Below are positions 52,383-61,366 of a stretch of DNA of 64,000 bases, piece after piece. The notes beneath the pieces are model-generated. The model saw only the letters and a list, made by a program, of their open reading frames with translations, was not told the origin of the DNA and searched no databases. Numbering within the stretch: the first letter of the stretch is position 1; each line of letters opens with the position of its first letter. The position numbers and the translations under genes were made by a program. The stretch spans positions 124,001 to 188,000 of the forward strand of contig NZ_JARQXA010000001.1 in NCBI RefSeq assembly GCF_029543155.1. The letters are read 5' to 3'. The DNA comes from Sphingomonas sp. HITSZ_GF (lineage in GTDB: Bacteria > Pseudomonadota > Alphaproteobacteria > Sphingomonadales > Sphingomonadaceae).

Positions 52383-54398
52383 TCAGCCATCGAGCATGTC
52401 GCGCACCTTCGCCGCCAGATCGGTATAGGTGAAGGGCTTTGGCAGCAGCTGCACGCCGGGATCGAGCCGCCCGTGATGGACGATCGCGTTGCGCGCATAG
52501 CCGGTGGTGAACAGCACCTTGAGATCGGGCCGCCTGGCCTGCGCCTCCGCCGCCAGCACCGCGCCGGTCATCCCGCGCGGCAGCACGACATCGGTGAACA
52601 GGAGGTCGATCCGGCCCGGCTCGGCATCGAGCGCGGCGAGCGCGGCGGGACCGTCGCCGGCCTCGATCACCCGGTAGCCGAGCTCGCGCAGCACCTCGAC
52701 TGTGTAGGCGCGGACATTCTCGTCATCCTCGCACACCAGGATCGTCTCATCCTGGCTGCCCTGGGGGGCGATCTCGCTCGTCAGATGCGCCGGCGCCTCG
52801 GCCGCGTCGCCGAAATAGCGGGGCAGATAGATCTTCACCGTCGTGCCGTGCCCGCTCTCCGAATAGATGCGGACATGCCCGCCGGACTGCTTGATGAAGC
52901 CATAGACCATCGAAAGGCCAAGTCCGGTGCCGCGGCCGACTTCCTTGGTGGTGAAGAAGGGCTCGAAGGCGCGGGCGAGCGTTTCGGAATCCATGCCGGT
53001 TCCGGTGTCCGAAACGCTGATCAGGACATATTGGCCGGGCGTTACCTCGGCATCGCGCGCGGTATAGTGGCTGTCGAGATGCGTGTTGGCGGTCTCGATC
53101 GTCAGCTTGCCGCCCCGGGGCATCGCGTCGCGCGCGTTGATCGCCAGGTTGAGCAACGCATTTTCGAGCTGGTTCGAATCGACCTCGACCGGCCAGATCC
53201 GCGCGCCCTGCACCACCTCGACCTCCACCGTCTCGCCCAGGCTGCGATGGAGCAGGTCGGACATGCCGGCGATCAGCCGGTTGGGATCGATCCGCTCGGG
53301 CGCCAGCGGCTGGCGGCGCGAGAAGGCGAGCAGGCGCTGGGTGAGGACCGCCGCGCGCTGGGCGCCGTTCATCGCCGCACCCGCCGCACGCACCAGCCGC
53401 GGCTGGTCCGCGGGCAGGTTGCGCTGGAGGATATCGAGATTGCCGGTGACGATCTGGAGCAGGTTGTTGAAATCATGCGCGACGCCGCCGGTGAGCTGGC
53501 CCACCGTCTCCATCTTCTGCGACTGGCGGAGCGCCTCCTCCGCGGCCTCGAGCGCTTCCGACGCGTCGCGCTCGGCAGTGATGTCGCGCGCGACGCAATA
53601 GAGCATCTCGCCCTCGGGGACCGCCGTCCAGCTAAACCAGCGATAATCGCCGTCCTTGCCACGGAAACGGTTCTCGAATCGCAGCGTCGGCTCGCCGTGC
53701 GACAGGTCGTCGATCTCGGCGCGGGTGCGCTTCACATCGTCGGGATGCTCCATCCACTGCGAGGTGCGGCCGACCAGCTCTTCCTCGCTCCAGCCGAGGA
53801 TCTCGGTCCAGGCCGGGCTGACGTTGCGCCAGATGCCCTGGCTATCCGCGATCAGGAACGGGTCACGCGCCAGCGTCCACAGCCGGTTGCGGTCGGCGAT
53901 CGCCTCGCGCTCGGAAAGCACCCGGGCCGTCGTCTCGCTGACGATACACAGCACGCCGCCCACCGAGCCGTCGTCGTCGAACACCGGCGAATAGCTGATG
54001 TCGAAATAGACCGTCTCGCCGCGGCCCTGGTCGCGCTCGATATAGAAGGGGCGATCCTTGGCCCAGAAGGTCTCGCCGGTATCGCGCACGCCCTGGAGCA
54101 GGGGGCCCAGATCGTCCCACAGCTCGCCCCACCAGATCCGGGCGCTCTGGCCGAGCGCATGCGGATGCTTGTCGCCGATCGTCGGCGAATAGGCCTCGTT
54201 GTAGAGCGCGCAGAATTCCGGGCCCCAGAACATCACGATCTCGGCCCGGGCCGGCAGCATCATCCGCACCGCGGCGGTGAGCGCGTTCGACCAGGCAGAA
54301 ACCGGACCGAGCGGCGATTCCGACCCGATCGCCGCGGTGAGCCGTCCCAGTTCACCCAGGCTTTCGAATGATGCGGCGGGGCTGTGGAGGAGGGGCAT
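52383..54398 (-). CDS. hybrid sensor histidine kinase with PAS domains and receiver
   Basis: 671 residues from the ATG at 54398, with AAGGA upstream; the frame further up is not homologous. Order: N-terminal GAF/PAS-like region with WGPEFCALYNEAYSPTIG (residues ~45-150), PAS (WRNVSPAWTEILGWSEEELVG), HisKA with phospho-His in GGVAHDFNNLLQIV, HATPase (NLAINARDAMPRGG, DTGTGMD, GTGLGLSMVYGF) and receiver (VCEDDENVRAY, phospho-Asp in LLFTDVVLP). No membrane helix, so cytoplasmic. It lacks a partner output protein nearby. Confidence 0.94.
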   Translation of the reverse strand: MPLLHSPAASFESLGELGRLTAAIGSESPLGPVSAWSNALTAAVRMMLPARAEIVMFWGPEFCALYNEAYSPTIGDKHPHALGQSARIWWGELWDDLGPLLQGVRDTGETFWAKDRPFYIERDQGRGETVYFDISYSPVFDDDGSVGGVLCIVSETTARVLSEREAIADRNRLWTLARDPFLIADSQGIWRNVSPAWTEILGWSEEELVGRTSQWMEHPDDVKRTRAEIDDLSHGEPTLRFENRFRGKDGDYRWFSWTAVPEGEMLYCVARDITAERDASEALEAAEEALRQSQKMETVGQLTGGVAHDFNNLLQIVTGNLDILQRNLPADQPRLVRAAGAAMNGAQRAAVLTQRLLAFSRRQPLAPERIDPNRLIAGMSDLLHRSLGETVEVEVVQGARIWPVEVDSNQLENALLNLAINARDAMPRGGKLTIETANTHLDSHYTARDAEVTPGQYVLISVSDTGTGMDSETLARAFEPFFTTKEVGRGTGLGLSMVYGFIKQSGGHVRIYSESGHGTTVKIYLPRYFGDAAEAPAHLTSEIAPQGSQDETILVCEDDENVRAYTVEVLRELGYRVIEAGDGPAALAALDAEPGRIDLLFTDVVLPRGMTGAVLAAEAQARRPDLKVLFTTGYARNAIVHHGRLDPGVQLLPKPFTYTDLAAKVRDMLDG

Positions 54399-54663
54399 TA
54401 CGTCCTTGGGAAAGTGGCCTTGTCTGTCGTCGACGAATGCAGGCCCGATCGGCCACCACCCCTCAATCCCGGACAACGCAGATCGGCAGCAAGATATCCC
54501 TTCGTGCGAAGCCGCCATTTCCGATCGTGTCGGAGTCGACACGAAGGGCGCGATGCCTAGTATCTGCGCCGTCGGGGAGCAACGAACGATTCGATAGGGA
54601 CGGGTGCCTGGCGCCGGCTTCGTGCAAAGCCGGCGAGCCCTGTCTGCGCGAGGGGCTGGACCG

Positions 54664-56454
54664 ATGGCAGACGATGTTTCGGTGCGAGATCAGGTACGCC
54701 GCATCCTGCTGGAGGGGCGCGGCGGCCCACGCCTGCTGACCGAGAGCGCGGTGCAGCTCGATGTCTGGTACGCATTCGGCAGCGACATCAACGGCACGGT
54801 CGACCTGCTGCTCACGCCGCGCGAGACCATTCCCGCGGCGCGACTGGCGCGCGTGCTGTTCGATGCGCTGTCGCGGTTCGAAGCCCGCGAGGCGCGGCAC
54901 ATCATGCCGGTGGAAGGCGCGGTAGCGGCACGGCTGAGCTTCGACGACCTGATATATGTGGTGCTGCCGCTCACCGGGCTCGACCTTCCCCAGCGCCTGC
55001 GCGAGCTCGACAATCTGATTGCTTCCACGCCGATGCTGGAGCTGCGCGAAGGATCGTTCCTCGCGATGCTGCGCCAGTTCGCCAAGCAATATCAGGCGCG
55101 GCTTTCCGCCGAGCTGCGCGAGACGCTGCTGGTCGCGACGCTGCTCGCGGCGCGCGACGACATCAGCTACGCCGCCTGGCGCCGGAGCATCCAATATGGC
55201 TGGCCGTCCTTGCCCCAGGACCTGATCGGCGTGGCCGGGGTCTGGCGCGTGTCGCGCAATCGCGAGGTCCAGCCGTTCGGCATCTCGATCGAGACGATCA
55301 AGGCCGATGCCGCGCTCCGCGTGTTCGACATCGATTGCCGCAGCGTGACCTGGGCCGTGATCGATTCGGGGATCGACGGCTCGCACCCGGCCTTTCGCGA
55401 TCATGATGCGGGCGGCTTCGCGACGCGGATCGACAAGGCGCTCGACTTCTCGATGATGCGCGCGCTTGCCGCGTTCGACATGATCCTCGACGAGGCCGCA
55501 CGCGCGACACAGCTCGCGCTGATCCGCGACAAGCTTTCGATGAGCGAGGAAGAGGCGAGCCACTGGCTCGACCGGCTGCGCGACGATGCGGCGCAGGGCC
55601 GGCCCTATGACTGGGAGGCGCTGTCGCGACTGCTCGAAGTGCCGATCGACCGGCTCGATCTCGGCAGCGACGACAAGCCTAATGGGCACGGCACCCATGT
55701 CGCCGGCGTGCTGGGCGGCGACTGGCGCGAGAATGAGGAGCGCGTCTTCCGCGGCGTCTGCCCCAATATCCGGCTCTACGACCTGCGCGTGCTCGGCGAA
55801 TCCAGCACCGATACCGAAGTCGCGATCCTGGCGGCGCTCGAATATGTCCGATGGCTCAACACCCGCAACCGCTACATGGTGATCCACGGCGTGAACCTGT
55901 CGATCGGCATGGAACACGACATGGACAATTATGCGTGCGGCCGCACGCCGGTGTGCATGGCGTGCGAGGCGACGGTCAGCTCGGGCGTGAGCGTCATCGC
56001 CGCCGCGGGCAATTGGGGGGCGCAGACCTATCTGATCGAGCACGGCTCCTATCGCGGCTATGCGGCGATCTCGATCGCCGATCCGGGCAATGCCGCTTCG
56101 GTGATCACCGTGGGCGCCACGCATCGCGAGCGGCCGCACGAATATGGCGTGAGCTTCTTCTCGTCGCGCGGACCCACCGGCGACGGGCGGGCCAAGCCCG
56201 ACGTGGTGGCGCCGGGCGAGAAGATCGACGGGCCGCTGCCCAATCTCGGCATGGGCCGGCTCGACGGCACCAGCATGGCCGCGCCGCACGTATCGGGCAT
56301 CGCCGCGCTGCTGATGGCGCGTCATCCCGAGATGGTCGGCGATCCGGCGGCGGTGAAGGCCACGATCGTGCGCAGCGCGACCGATCTCGGGCGCGAGCGG
56401 CACTTCCAGGGCGCCGGCCTGGTCGATGCCCTGCGCGCATTGCAGGCGCGCTGA
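54664..56454 (+). CDS. S8 subtilisin-like serine peptidase, cytoplasmic, with long N-terminal domain
   Basis: 596 residues from the ATG at 54664. There is no signal peptide. The first ~230 residues are an unassigned helical domain. The catalytic triad is complete: Asp in WAVIDSGIDGSHP (~235), His in NGHGTHVAGVLGG (~345) and Ser in LDGTSMAAPHVSG (~535). Between Asp and His lies a helical insert of about 90 residues (RDKLSMSEEEASHWLDRL). A cytoplasmic subtilase next to an MBL gene suggests a regulated protease system, possibly a conflict system; this is an inference. Confidence 0.92.
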   Translation: MADDVSVRDQVRRILLEGRGGPRLLTESAVQLDVWYAFGSDINGTVDLLLTPRETIPAARLARVLFDALSRFEAREARHIMPVEGAVAARLSFDDLIYVVLPLTGLDLPQRLRELDNLIASTPMLELREGSFLAMLRQFAKQYQARLSAELRETLLVATLLAARDDISYAAWRRSIQYGWPSLPQDLIGVAGVWRVSRNREVQPFGISIETIKADAALRVFDIDCRSVTWAVIDSGIDGSHPAFRDHDAGGFATRIDKALDFSMMRALAAFDMILDEAARATQLALIRDKLSMSEEEASHWLDRLRDDAAQGRPYDWEALSRLLEVPIDRLDLGSDDKPNGHGTHVAGVLGGDWRENEERVFRGVCPNIRLYDLRVLGESSTDTEVAILAALEYVRWLNTRNRYMVIHGVNLSIGMEHDMDNYACGRTPVCMACEATVSSGVSVIAAAGNWGAQTYLIEHGSYRGYAAISIADPGNAASVITVGATHRERPHEYGVSFFSSRGPTGDGRAKPDVVAPGEKIDGPLPNLGMGRLDGTSMAAPHVSGIAALLMARHPEMVGDPAAVKATIVRSATDLGRERHFQGAGLVDALRALQAR

Positions 56455-56552
56455 TCGTGCCGGGGGAGAACCCGCTCCAGGAGGCCTATCTCCGGAGCAA
56501 GGCCAGATTCGAGAAGGAGCGCGCCAAAAGGCTCGCCACGAGGAGACCGATC

Positions 56553-57740
56553 ATGTTGTTCGAAGCGCTGCCCGCTCGCTACGGCGACTGCCTGTTCCTG
56601 ACCTTTCCGCGGCCCGGCGACCGGCCGCTGCGCCTGCTGATCGATGGCGGCCCCGCCGGCGTCTATGTCAGCTCGCTCAAGAAGCGGCTCGACGAGGAAG
56701 CCAAGGCCTTTCCCGCCGAAAAGCCGCTCAATCTCGACGCGGTGATGATCAGCCATATCGACGAGGATCACATCCTCGGCGTGCTCGACCTGTTCAGCGC
56801 GATCCAGGATGCCGATCAGCGCAAGGCGCCGCGGCCCTATCAGCCCAAATGGCTGCTCCACAACAGCTTCGACGGGCTGCTGGGCGAAGGCGAGGGCAGT
56901 GCCGCGCGCGCGCTCGATGCGCCGACGGTGCTGGCCGGGCTGGGCGGCGAGCTGGCCTTTGCCGATGCGAAATCGCTCACCGCGCGGCTGGTGCTGCAGA
57001 GCTATGGCCAGGGCAGCAAGCTGGCCAGCATCGCCGCGGCGCTGCGCATCACCCGCAACCCGCCCGACCAGCGGCTGCTCACGCTCGACGCCAAGGCGCC
57101 CCGCGTATTGCAGCTCGGCGACGCCAAGCTCACCGTGGTCGGCCCGCTTCAGAGCGGGATCGACAATCTCCGCAAGGAGTGGGCGAAGTGGAAGGCGAAG
57201 CAGCAGAAGAAGGATAGCGCTTCGCTCGCGGCGCTGACCGCCAGCCTCGACACCAGCGTGCCGAACCTGTCGAGCATCGTCGTGCTGCTCGAGGTGAACG
57301 GCAAGAAGCTGCTGCTAACCGGCGACGCGCTCGGCGATCAGGTGGTGACGGGACTGGAGGAGGCCCGCATAATCGAAAAGGGCGGGGTGCTCGACGTCGA
57401 CCTGCTCAAGCTGCCGCACCATGCATCGATCCGCAACGTGACCCCGAAGCTGCTCAAGCAGGTGCGCGCCAAGCATTATGTCGCGTCGGGCGACGGCACC
57501 TATGGCAATCCCGATCGCGCCACGCTGGAGCTGCTCGAGAAGATCCGGCCCGAGGGCGGCTATACCGTGCACCTCACTTATGACGCGGCGAGCTGCGACG
57601 CCACGCACGAAGCCTGGGGCAGGGGGCGCAAGGGCCAGGAATATGTTCCGGCCGAGCATTCGATCGCCGAGGTCGTCGCCCGCTGGAAGGACAAGGGCAA
57701 GATCGCGGTGGAAGAAGGGCCGGTGAAGATCCAGTTCTAG
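56553..57740 (+). CDS. ComEC/Rec2-like metallo-beta-lactamase-fold hydrolase
   Basis: 395 residues from the ATG at 56553, preceded by GAGGAGA; a GTG at 56457 would add 32 residues rich in rare Arg codons and is less likely. Zinc motif HxDxDH is present as MISHIDEDHILGVL, later LLLTGDALGDQVV and LKLPHHASIRNV, and DGTYGNP at the end. This is the ComEC-like MBL branch, but with no membrane part. It follows the subtilase by 98 bp on the same strand, forming a pair. Confidence 0.88.
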   Translation: MLFEALPARYGDCLFLTFPRPGDRPLRLLIDGGPAGVYVSSLKKRLDEEAKAFPAEKPLNLDAVMISHIDEDHILGVLDLFSAIQDADQRKAPRPYQPKWLLHNSFDGLLGEGEGSAARALDAPTVLAGLGGELAFADAKSLTARLVLQSYGQGSKLASIAAALRITRNPPDQRLLTLDAKAPRVLQLGDAKLTVVGPLQSGIDNLRKEWAKWKAKQQKKDSASLAALTASLDTSVPNLSSIVVLLEVNGKKLLLTGDALGDQVVTGLEEARIIEKGGVLDVDLLKLPHHASIRNVTPKLLKQVRAKHYVASGDGTYGNPDRATLELLEKIRPEGGYTVHLTYDAASCDATHEAWGRGRKGQEYVPAEHSIAEVVARWKDKGKIAVEEGPVKIQF

Positions 57741-58825
57741 CGCGGCTGGGCGTCGAGAAAGGTGGCGACCTCGGCCAGGTCGACGGTCTTGTCGAGATAG
57801 GTCTGGCCGATCCCGCGCGCGAGCAGGAAGGGCAGGGTGCCGGCGCTCATCTTCTTGTCGTGCAACATGTGCTCGACGAGGCGGGCGCCGCTGGCGGTGA
57901 CGCCGGCGGCCTTGAGCCCGTTGGGCAGGCCAACCGCGGCGAGATGCGCCGATACGCGTTCGGCATCCTGGCCCGGGCAGATGCCCTTCGCCGCCGAGAA
58001 GCCGAAGGCCAGCGCCATGCCGGCCGCGACGCCCTCGCCGTGGAGCAGCCTGTCGGAAAAGCCCATCTCGGCCTCCAGCGCATGGCCGAAGGTGTGGCCG
58101 AGGTTGAGCAGCGCGCGGGTGCCCGTGGTTTCGCGCTCGTCGGCCGCGACGATCCGCGCCTTGGCGCCGACCGAATGCGCGATGGCATATTCGCGTGCCG
58201 CCGGATCGCCGGCCATCAGCGCGGCGGCATTGGCCTCGCACCATTCGAAAAAGGCGAAATCGTCGATCAGCCCGTATTTCACCACTTCGGCATAGCCGGC
58301 GCGGAGATCGCGGGCCGGCAGCGTGTCGAGCACCTGCGGATCGATCAGCACGACGCTGGGCTGGTGGAAGGACCCGACCAGGTTCTTGCCGGCGCGCGTG
58401 TTGATCGCGGTCTTGCCGCCGACCGAGCTGTCGACCTGGGCGAGCAGGGTGGTGGGGACCTGGACGAAATGGCAGCCGCGCTTGAGCAGCGAGGTGGCGA
58501 AGCCGACCAGGTCGCCGATCACGCCGCCGCCGAGCGCGATGACATGGTCGCTGCGCTCGACGCCGAGCTCGAGCAGCTTGTCGAGCAGCGCCTCGAGCTG
58601 GCCCCAGCTCTTGGTGCCTTCGCCCGGCGGCAGGATGATCGCCTCGCTCGGGCCGATCGCAGCCTGGAGCGTGGCGAGATGGCCGCGGACATTCTCGTCG
58701 GTGACGATCACCCAGCGGCGGCCCTTGTAAAAGGGCGCAAGCGCCTCGCCGGCGCGGGCGAGCAGCCCGGCTTCGATGCGGACGTCATAGCTGCGGTCGC
58801 CAAGCGCGACAGGAACATTGGTCAC
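57737..58825 (-). CDS. aroB: 3-dehydroquinate synthase
   Basis: 362 residues from the GTG at 58825, which overlaps the aroK stop (GTGA). Motifs: LPPGEGTKSWGQLEALLDK, ALGGGVIGDLVGFATSLLKRG, PTTLLAQVDSSVGGKTAIN, AEVVKYGLIDD, zinc ligands in GHTFGHALE and LLHGEGVAAGM. It makes 3-dehydroquinate in the shikimate pathway. Translational coupling with aroK is common. Confidence 0.97.
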   Translation of the reverse strand: MTNVPVALGDRSYDVRIEAGLLARAGEALAPFYKGRRWVIVTDENVRGHLATLQAAIGPSEAIILPPGEGTKSWGQLEALLDKLLELGVERSDHVIALGGGVIGDLVGFATSLLKRGCHFVQVPTTLLAQVDSSVGGKTAINTRAGKNLVGSFHQPSVVLIDPQVLDTLPARDLRAGYAEVVKYGLIDDFAFFEWCEANAAALMAGDPAAREYAIAHSVGAKARIVAADERETTGTRALLNLGHTFGHALEAEMGFSDRLLHGEGVAAGMALAFGFSAAKGICPGQDAERVSAHLAAVGLPNGLKAAGVTASGARLVEHMLHDKKMSAGTLPFLLARGIGQTYLDKTVDLAEVATFLDAQPR

Positions 58826-59361
58826 GGGTACAGGGCCTTCAGGATCGCATCGACGGTGGTGTCGTGCGGCGCTGCTATGCTGGGCACCCGGATCGGCGCA
58901 AGCGCGTAATAGGGATTGCGGACCGCGGCGAGCTCGATGAGCACTTCCTCGGGGTCGCGTCCGCGCAGCAGAGGGCGCGTGTCGCGCCGGCGCACGCGGT
59001 CGGCAAGCACCGCAGGCTCGGCGTCGAGCCACACCGCGATCGCATTGGACAGGATCAGGTCGCGCGTGCCTTCATGCATGAAGGCGCCGCCGCCGGTGGC
59101 GATGATCTTGGGCGCGCCGTCGACCAGCCGGGCGATCACCCGGCGCTCGCCGTCCCGGAAATGCGCCTCGCCGAAACGCTCGAAGATATCGGCCACGGTC
59201 ATCCCGGCGGCGGCCTCGATCTCATGATCGGCATCGACGAAAGGCAGCCGCATGCGCTGCGCCAGGCGCCGGCCGACCGTCGTCTTGCCAGCACCCATCA
59301 GCCCGATCAGCACGATCGGCTTGCCCGTCCACCCGCTATTCACTGCCTGCGTCTCTAACAT
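58822..59361 (-). CDS. aroK: shikimate kinase
   Basis: 179 residues from the ATG at 59361. Walker A LIGLMGAGKTTVGRRLA, shikimate-binding DADHEIE and RFGEAHFRDGERRV, IATGGGAF, and the lid RRRDTRPLLRG. It phosphorylates shikimate. A longer frame upstream to 59811 is not coding. It diverges from the short membrane-protein gene at 59437. Confidence 0.97.
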   Translation of the reverse strand: MLETQAVNSGWTGKPIVLIGLMGAGKTTVGRRLAQRMRLPFVDADHEIEAAAGMTVADIFERFGEAHFRDGERRVIARLVDGAPKIIATGGGAFMHEGTRDLILSNAIAVWLDAEPAVLADRVRRRDTRPLLRGRDPEEVLIELAAVRNPYYALAPIRVPSIAAPHDTTVDAILKALYP

Positions 59362-59436
59362 GTTCGCGGGGGCTGTACAGCGAGGGCGTCCGTCGGGCAA
59401 AAGGCCCGCGAAGCCACAATTTCCGGACCCGTTTTC

Positions 59437-59574
59437 ATGTCCCGCTTGATCGTTGCGTTGATCGTCATCCTCGTCGTCCTGGTCGGCGGCCTGTTCTTCC
59501 TCGCGGGCCGCGAGACCAAGAAGGAGCCGGTGCGCATGGAGAAGGTGGTCCCGCTTGACAACCTCGCCAATTAA
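59437..59574 (+). CDS. short single-pass membrane protein (45 aa)
   Basis: MSRLIVALIVILVVLVGGLF begins a protein of one hydrophobic helix followed by a charged tail (ETKKEPVRMEKVVPLDNLAN). It overlaps the next gene's start by 20 bp, so the two are probably translated together. A small membrane anchor upstream of the exported hypothetical protein; function unknown. Confidence 0.7.
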   Translation: MSRLIVALIVILVVLVGGLFFLAGRETKKEPVRMEKVVPLDNLAN

Positions 59575-61366
59575 GGGCCGCCACCTCGCCCTTGCGGGAC
59601 TGTTGCTTGCCGGCGCGGCGGTGCCCGCGCTCGGGCAGCAGGACAAGCCCGAATCGCTGCTGCCGCCGGGGTTCGACGAGCCGACTCCGGCGCCGCGCCC
59701 TGCGCCGAGCGTGCCGGCGCCGGCCGCGACGACGGCGCCTGTCGCGCCCGCCGCGGGGCCTACGCCGAGCCTGACGCTGTCGCTCGGCAATGACAGCGCG
59801 CCGATCGGCAACAGCGCCGCGGCCGAGGAACTGCCGACCGGCCCGGTCGACCTTTCGCGCTACGAGCTGCCCGAGTACGCCCGGCATTCGCTGGGTAGGG
59901 TCGGCGTGCTGGCAGCGGGCAACAATCCGTTCCCCGCCAAGGCGTTCGGCAAGGCCGATGGCCGCGTGCTCGCCGCGCTGATGCAGCGGCTGAGCGCACC
60001 GGTCGCCTCGCGCTGGGTGTCGATCGCGCTGCGCCGCGCGCTGATGTCGCCGCTCGACACGCCCGCGCACATCAACGGCGCCGATTTCGCCGCCGAGCGC
60101 GCCTGGCTGCTGCTGCGCATGGGCGAGGCCAATGCCGCCCGCGCGGTGGTCAACGACGTCGATGGCGAGAACTACACCACGCGCATGCTCCAGGTGGCGA
60201 TGCAGGTTTCGCTCGCCACGGCCGATCCGGGCGGGCTGTGCGGCATCGCCGAGCGCGGCAACCAGTATATCCACCAGCGCGGCTGGGCGCTGGCCCGGGC
60301 GATGTGCGCGGGCCTGGCCGGCAAGCCCAACGAAGCGGGCCAGCTGTTCGACAAGGCGCGGGGCGCCACGCCGGCCAGCGACATCGACAATCTGGTTGCC
60401 GAGAAGGTGCTCGGCACCGGCGCGCAGGGCCGCCGCGCGGTTACGCTCGAATGGGGCGGGATCACCCGGCTCACCGCCTGGCGCTGGGGCCTTGCCACTG
60501 CGACCGGCGAGGAAGTGCCGCTCTCCCTCTACGGCACCGCCGGCCCGCAAGTCCGCTACTGGCAGGCACTGGCGCCGCAGCTTTCGCCCCGCCAGCGCGT
60601 TGCGGCGGCCGAGCTGGCTGCCACCGCCGGGGTCTTCTCCAATGCCGGGCTGGTCGATCTCTACAGCGAGATCGCCGAGGGCGATGACGCGAACAGCACC
60701 GAAGGCGGTGTCGCCCGCGACCTGCGCACGGCCTATGTCGATGGCGACGTCAACGACCGGATCAAGGCGATCCAGACGCTGTGGACCGAGGCGACCACAC
60801 CGCGCACCCAATATGCCCGGCTGATCCTCACCGCGCGCGCCGCTTCCTGGATCCCGGCAGATGCCAAGATCGCCGAGCCCGAGAAGCTGATCGCCTCGAT
60901 GCTGTCCGCCGGCTACGAGACCAAGGCGATGGAATGGCGCTCGGTGGTGCCGCGCGGCAGCATCGCGTGGAGCATGCTCGCGCTCGCCGATCCGGGCGCC
61001 GCCGGGCCGGTCGCCTATGGCGATTTCGATGCGTTCAAGGATGCTGCCAGCAAGCGCCGCGCCCAGCTCGCCTTTGCCGGGCTTGCCGGGCTGGGACGCT
61101 TCGAGCGCAGCGACGCGCAGCGCGGCGCCGCGGCACTCGACGTGCAGATCGGCGCGCAGAACGACTGGACGCGTGCGATCGACGCGGCCGGCCGCCGTGG
61201 CGATTCGGGCATGGTCGCGCTGCTTGCCGCCGTTGGCATGCAGTCGCGCATCTGGGACAATGTGACCCCCGAGGCGCTGTTCCACATCATCGCAGCGATG
61301 CGCGCGGCGGGGATGACCAGCTATGCGCGGATGATCGCCGTGGAGGCGGTCACACGAACCGCTTGA
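59555..61366 (+). CDS. exported alpha-helical protein of unknown function (Sphingomonadales type)
   Basis: 603 residues from a TTG at 59555, with a signal peptide (LALAGLLLAGAAVPALG). A Pro/Ala-rich linker (TPAPRPAPSVPAPAATTAPV) follows, then about 450 residues of helical-repeat-like sequence. No catalytic motif is seen. It overlaps the preceding short gene and the xerD start. Conserved position next to xerD suggests an envelope or cell-division role; this is an inference. Confidence 0.8.
   Translation: MTTSPIKGRHLALAGLLLAGAAVPALGQQDKPESLLPPGFDEPTPAPRPAPSVPAPAATTAPVAPAAGPTPSLTLSLGNDSAPIGNSAAAEELPTGPVDLSRYELPEYARHSLGRVGVLAAGNNPFPAKAFGKADGRVLAALMQRLSAPVASRWVSIALRRALMSPLDTPAHINGADFAAERAWLLLRMGEANAARAVVNDVDGENYTTRMLQVAMQVSLATADPGGLCGIAERGNQYIHQRGWALARAMCAGLAGKPNEAGQLFDKARGATPASDIDNLVAEKVLGTGAQGRRAVTLEWGGITRLTAWRWGLATATGEEVPLSLYGTAGPQVRYWQALAPQLSPRQRVAAAELAATAGVFSNAGLVDLYSEIAEGDDANSTEGGVARDLRTAYVDGDVNDRIKAIQTLWTEATTPRTQYARLILTARAASWIPADAKIAEPEKLIASMLSAGYETKAMEWRSVVPRGSIAWSMLALADPGAAGPVAYGDFDAFKDAASKRRAQLAFAGLAGLGRFERSDAQRGAAALDVQIGAQNDWTRAIDAAGRRGDSGMVALLAAVGMQSRIWDNVTPEALFHIIAAMRAAGMTSYARMIAVEAVTRTA

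Noticed and set aside
54463..56403. Minus-strand open frame of 646 codons
   Set aside because: It is the shadow of the subtilase gene, whose catalytic triad is intact.
56457..56552. N-terminal extension of the MBL gene from GTG
   Set aside because: The stretch is rich in rare AGA/AGG codons, and the ATG at 56553 has a much better ribosome-binding site.
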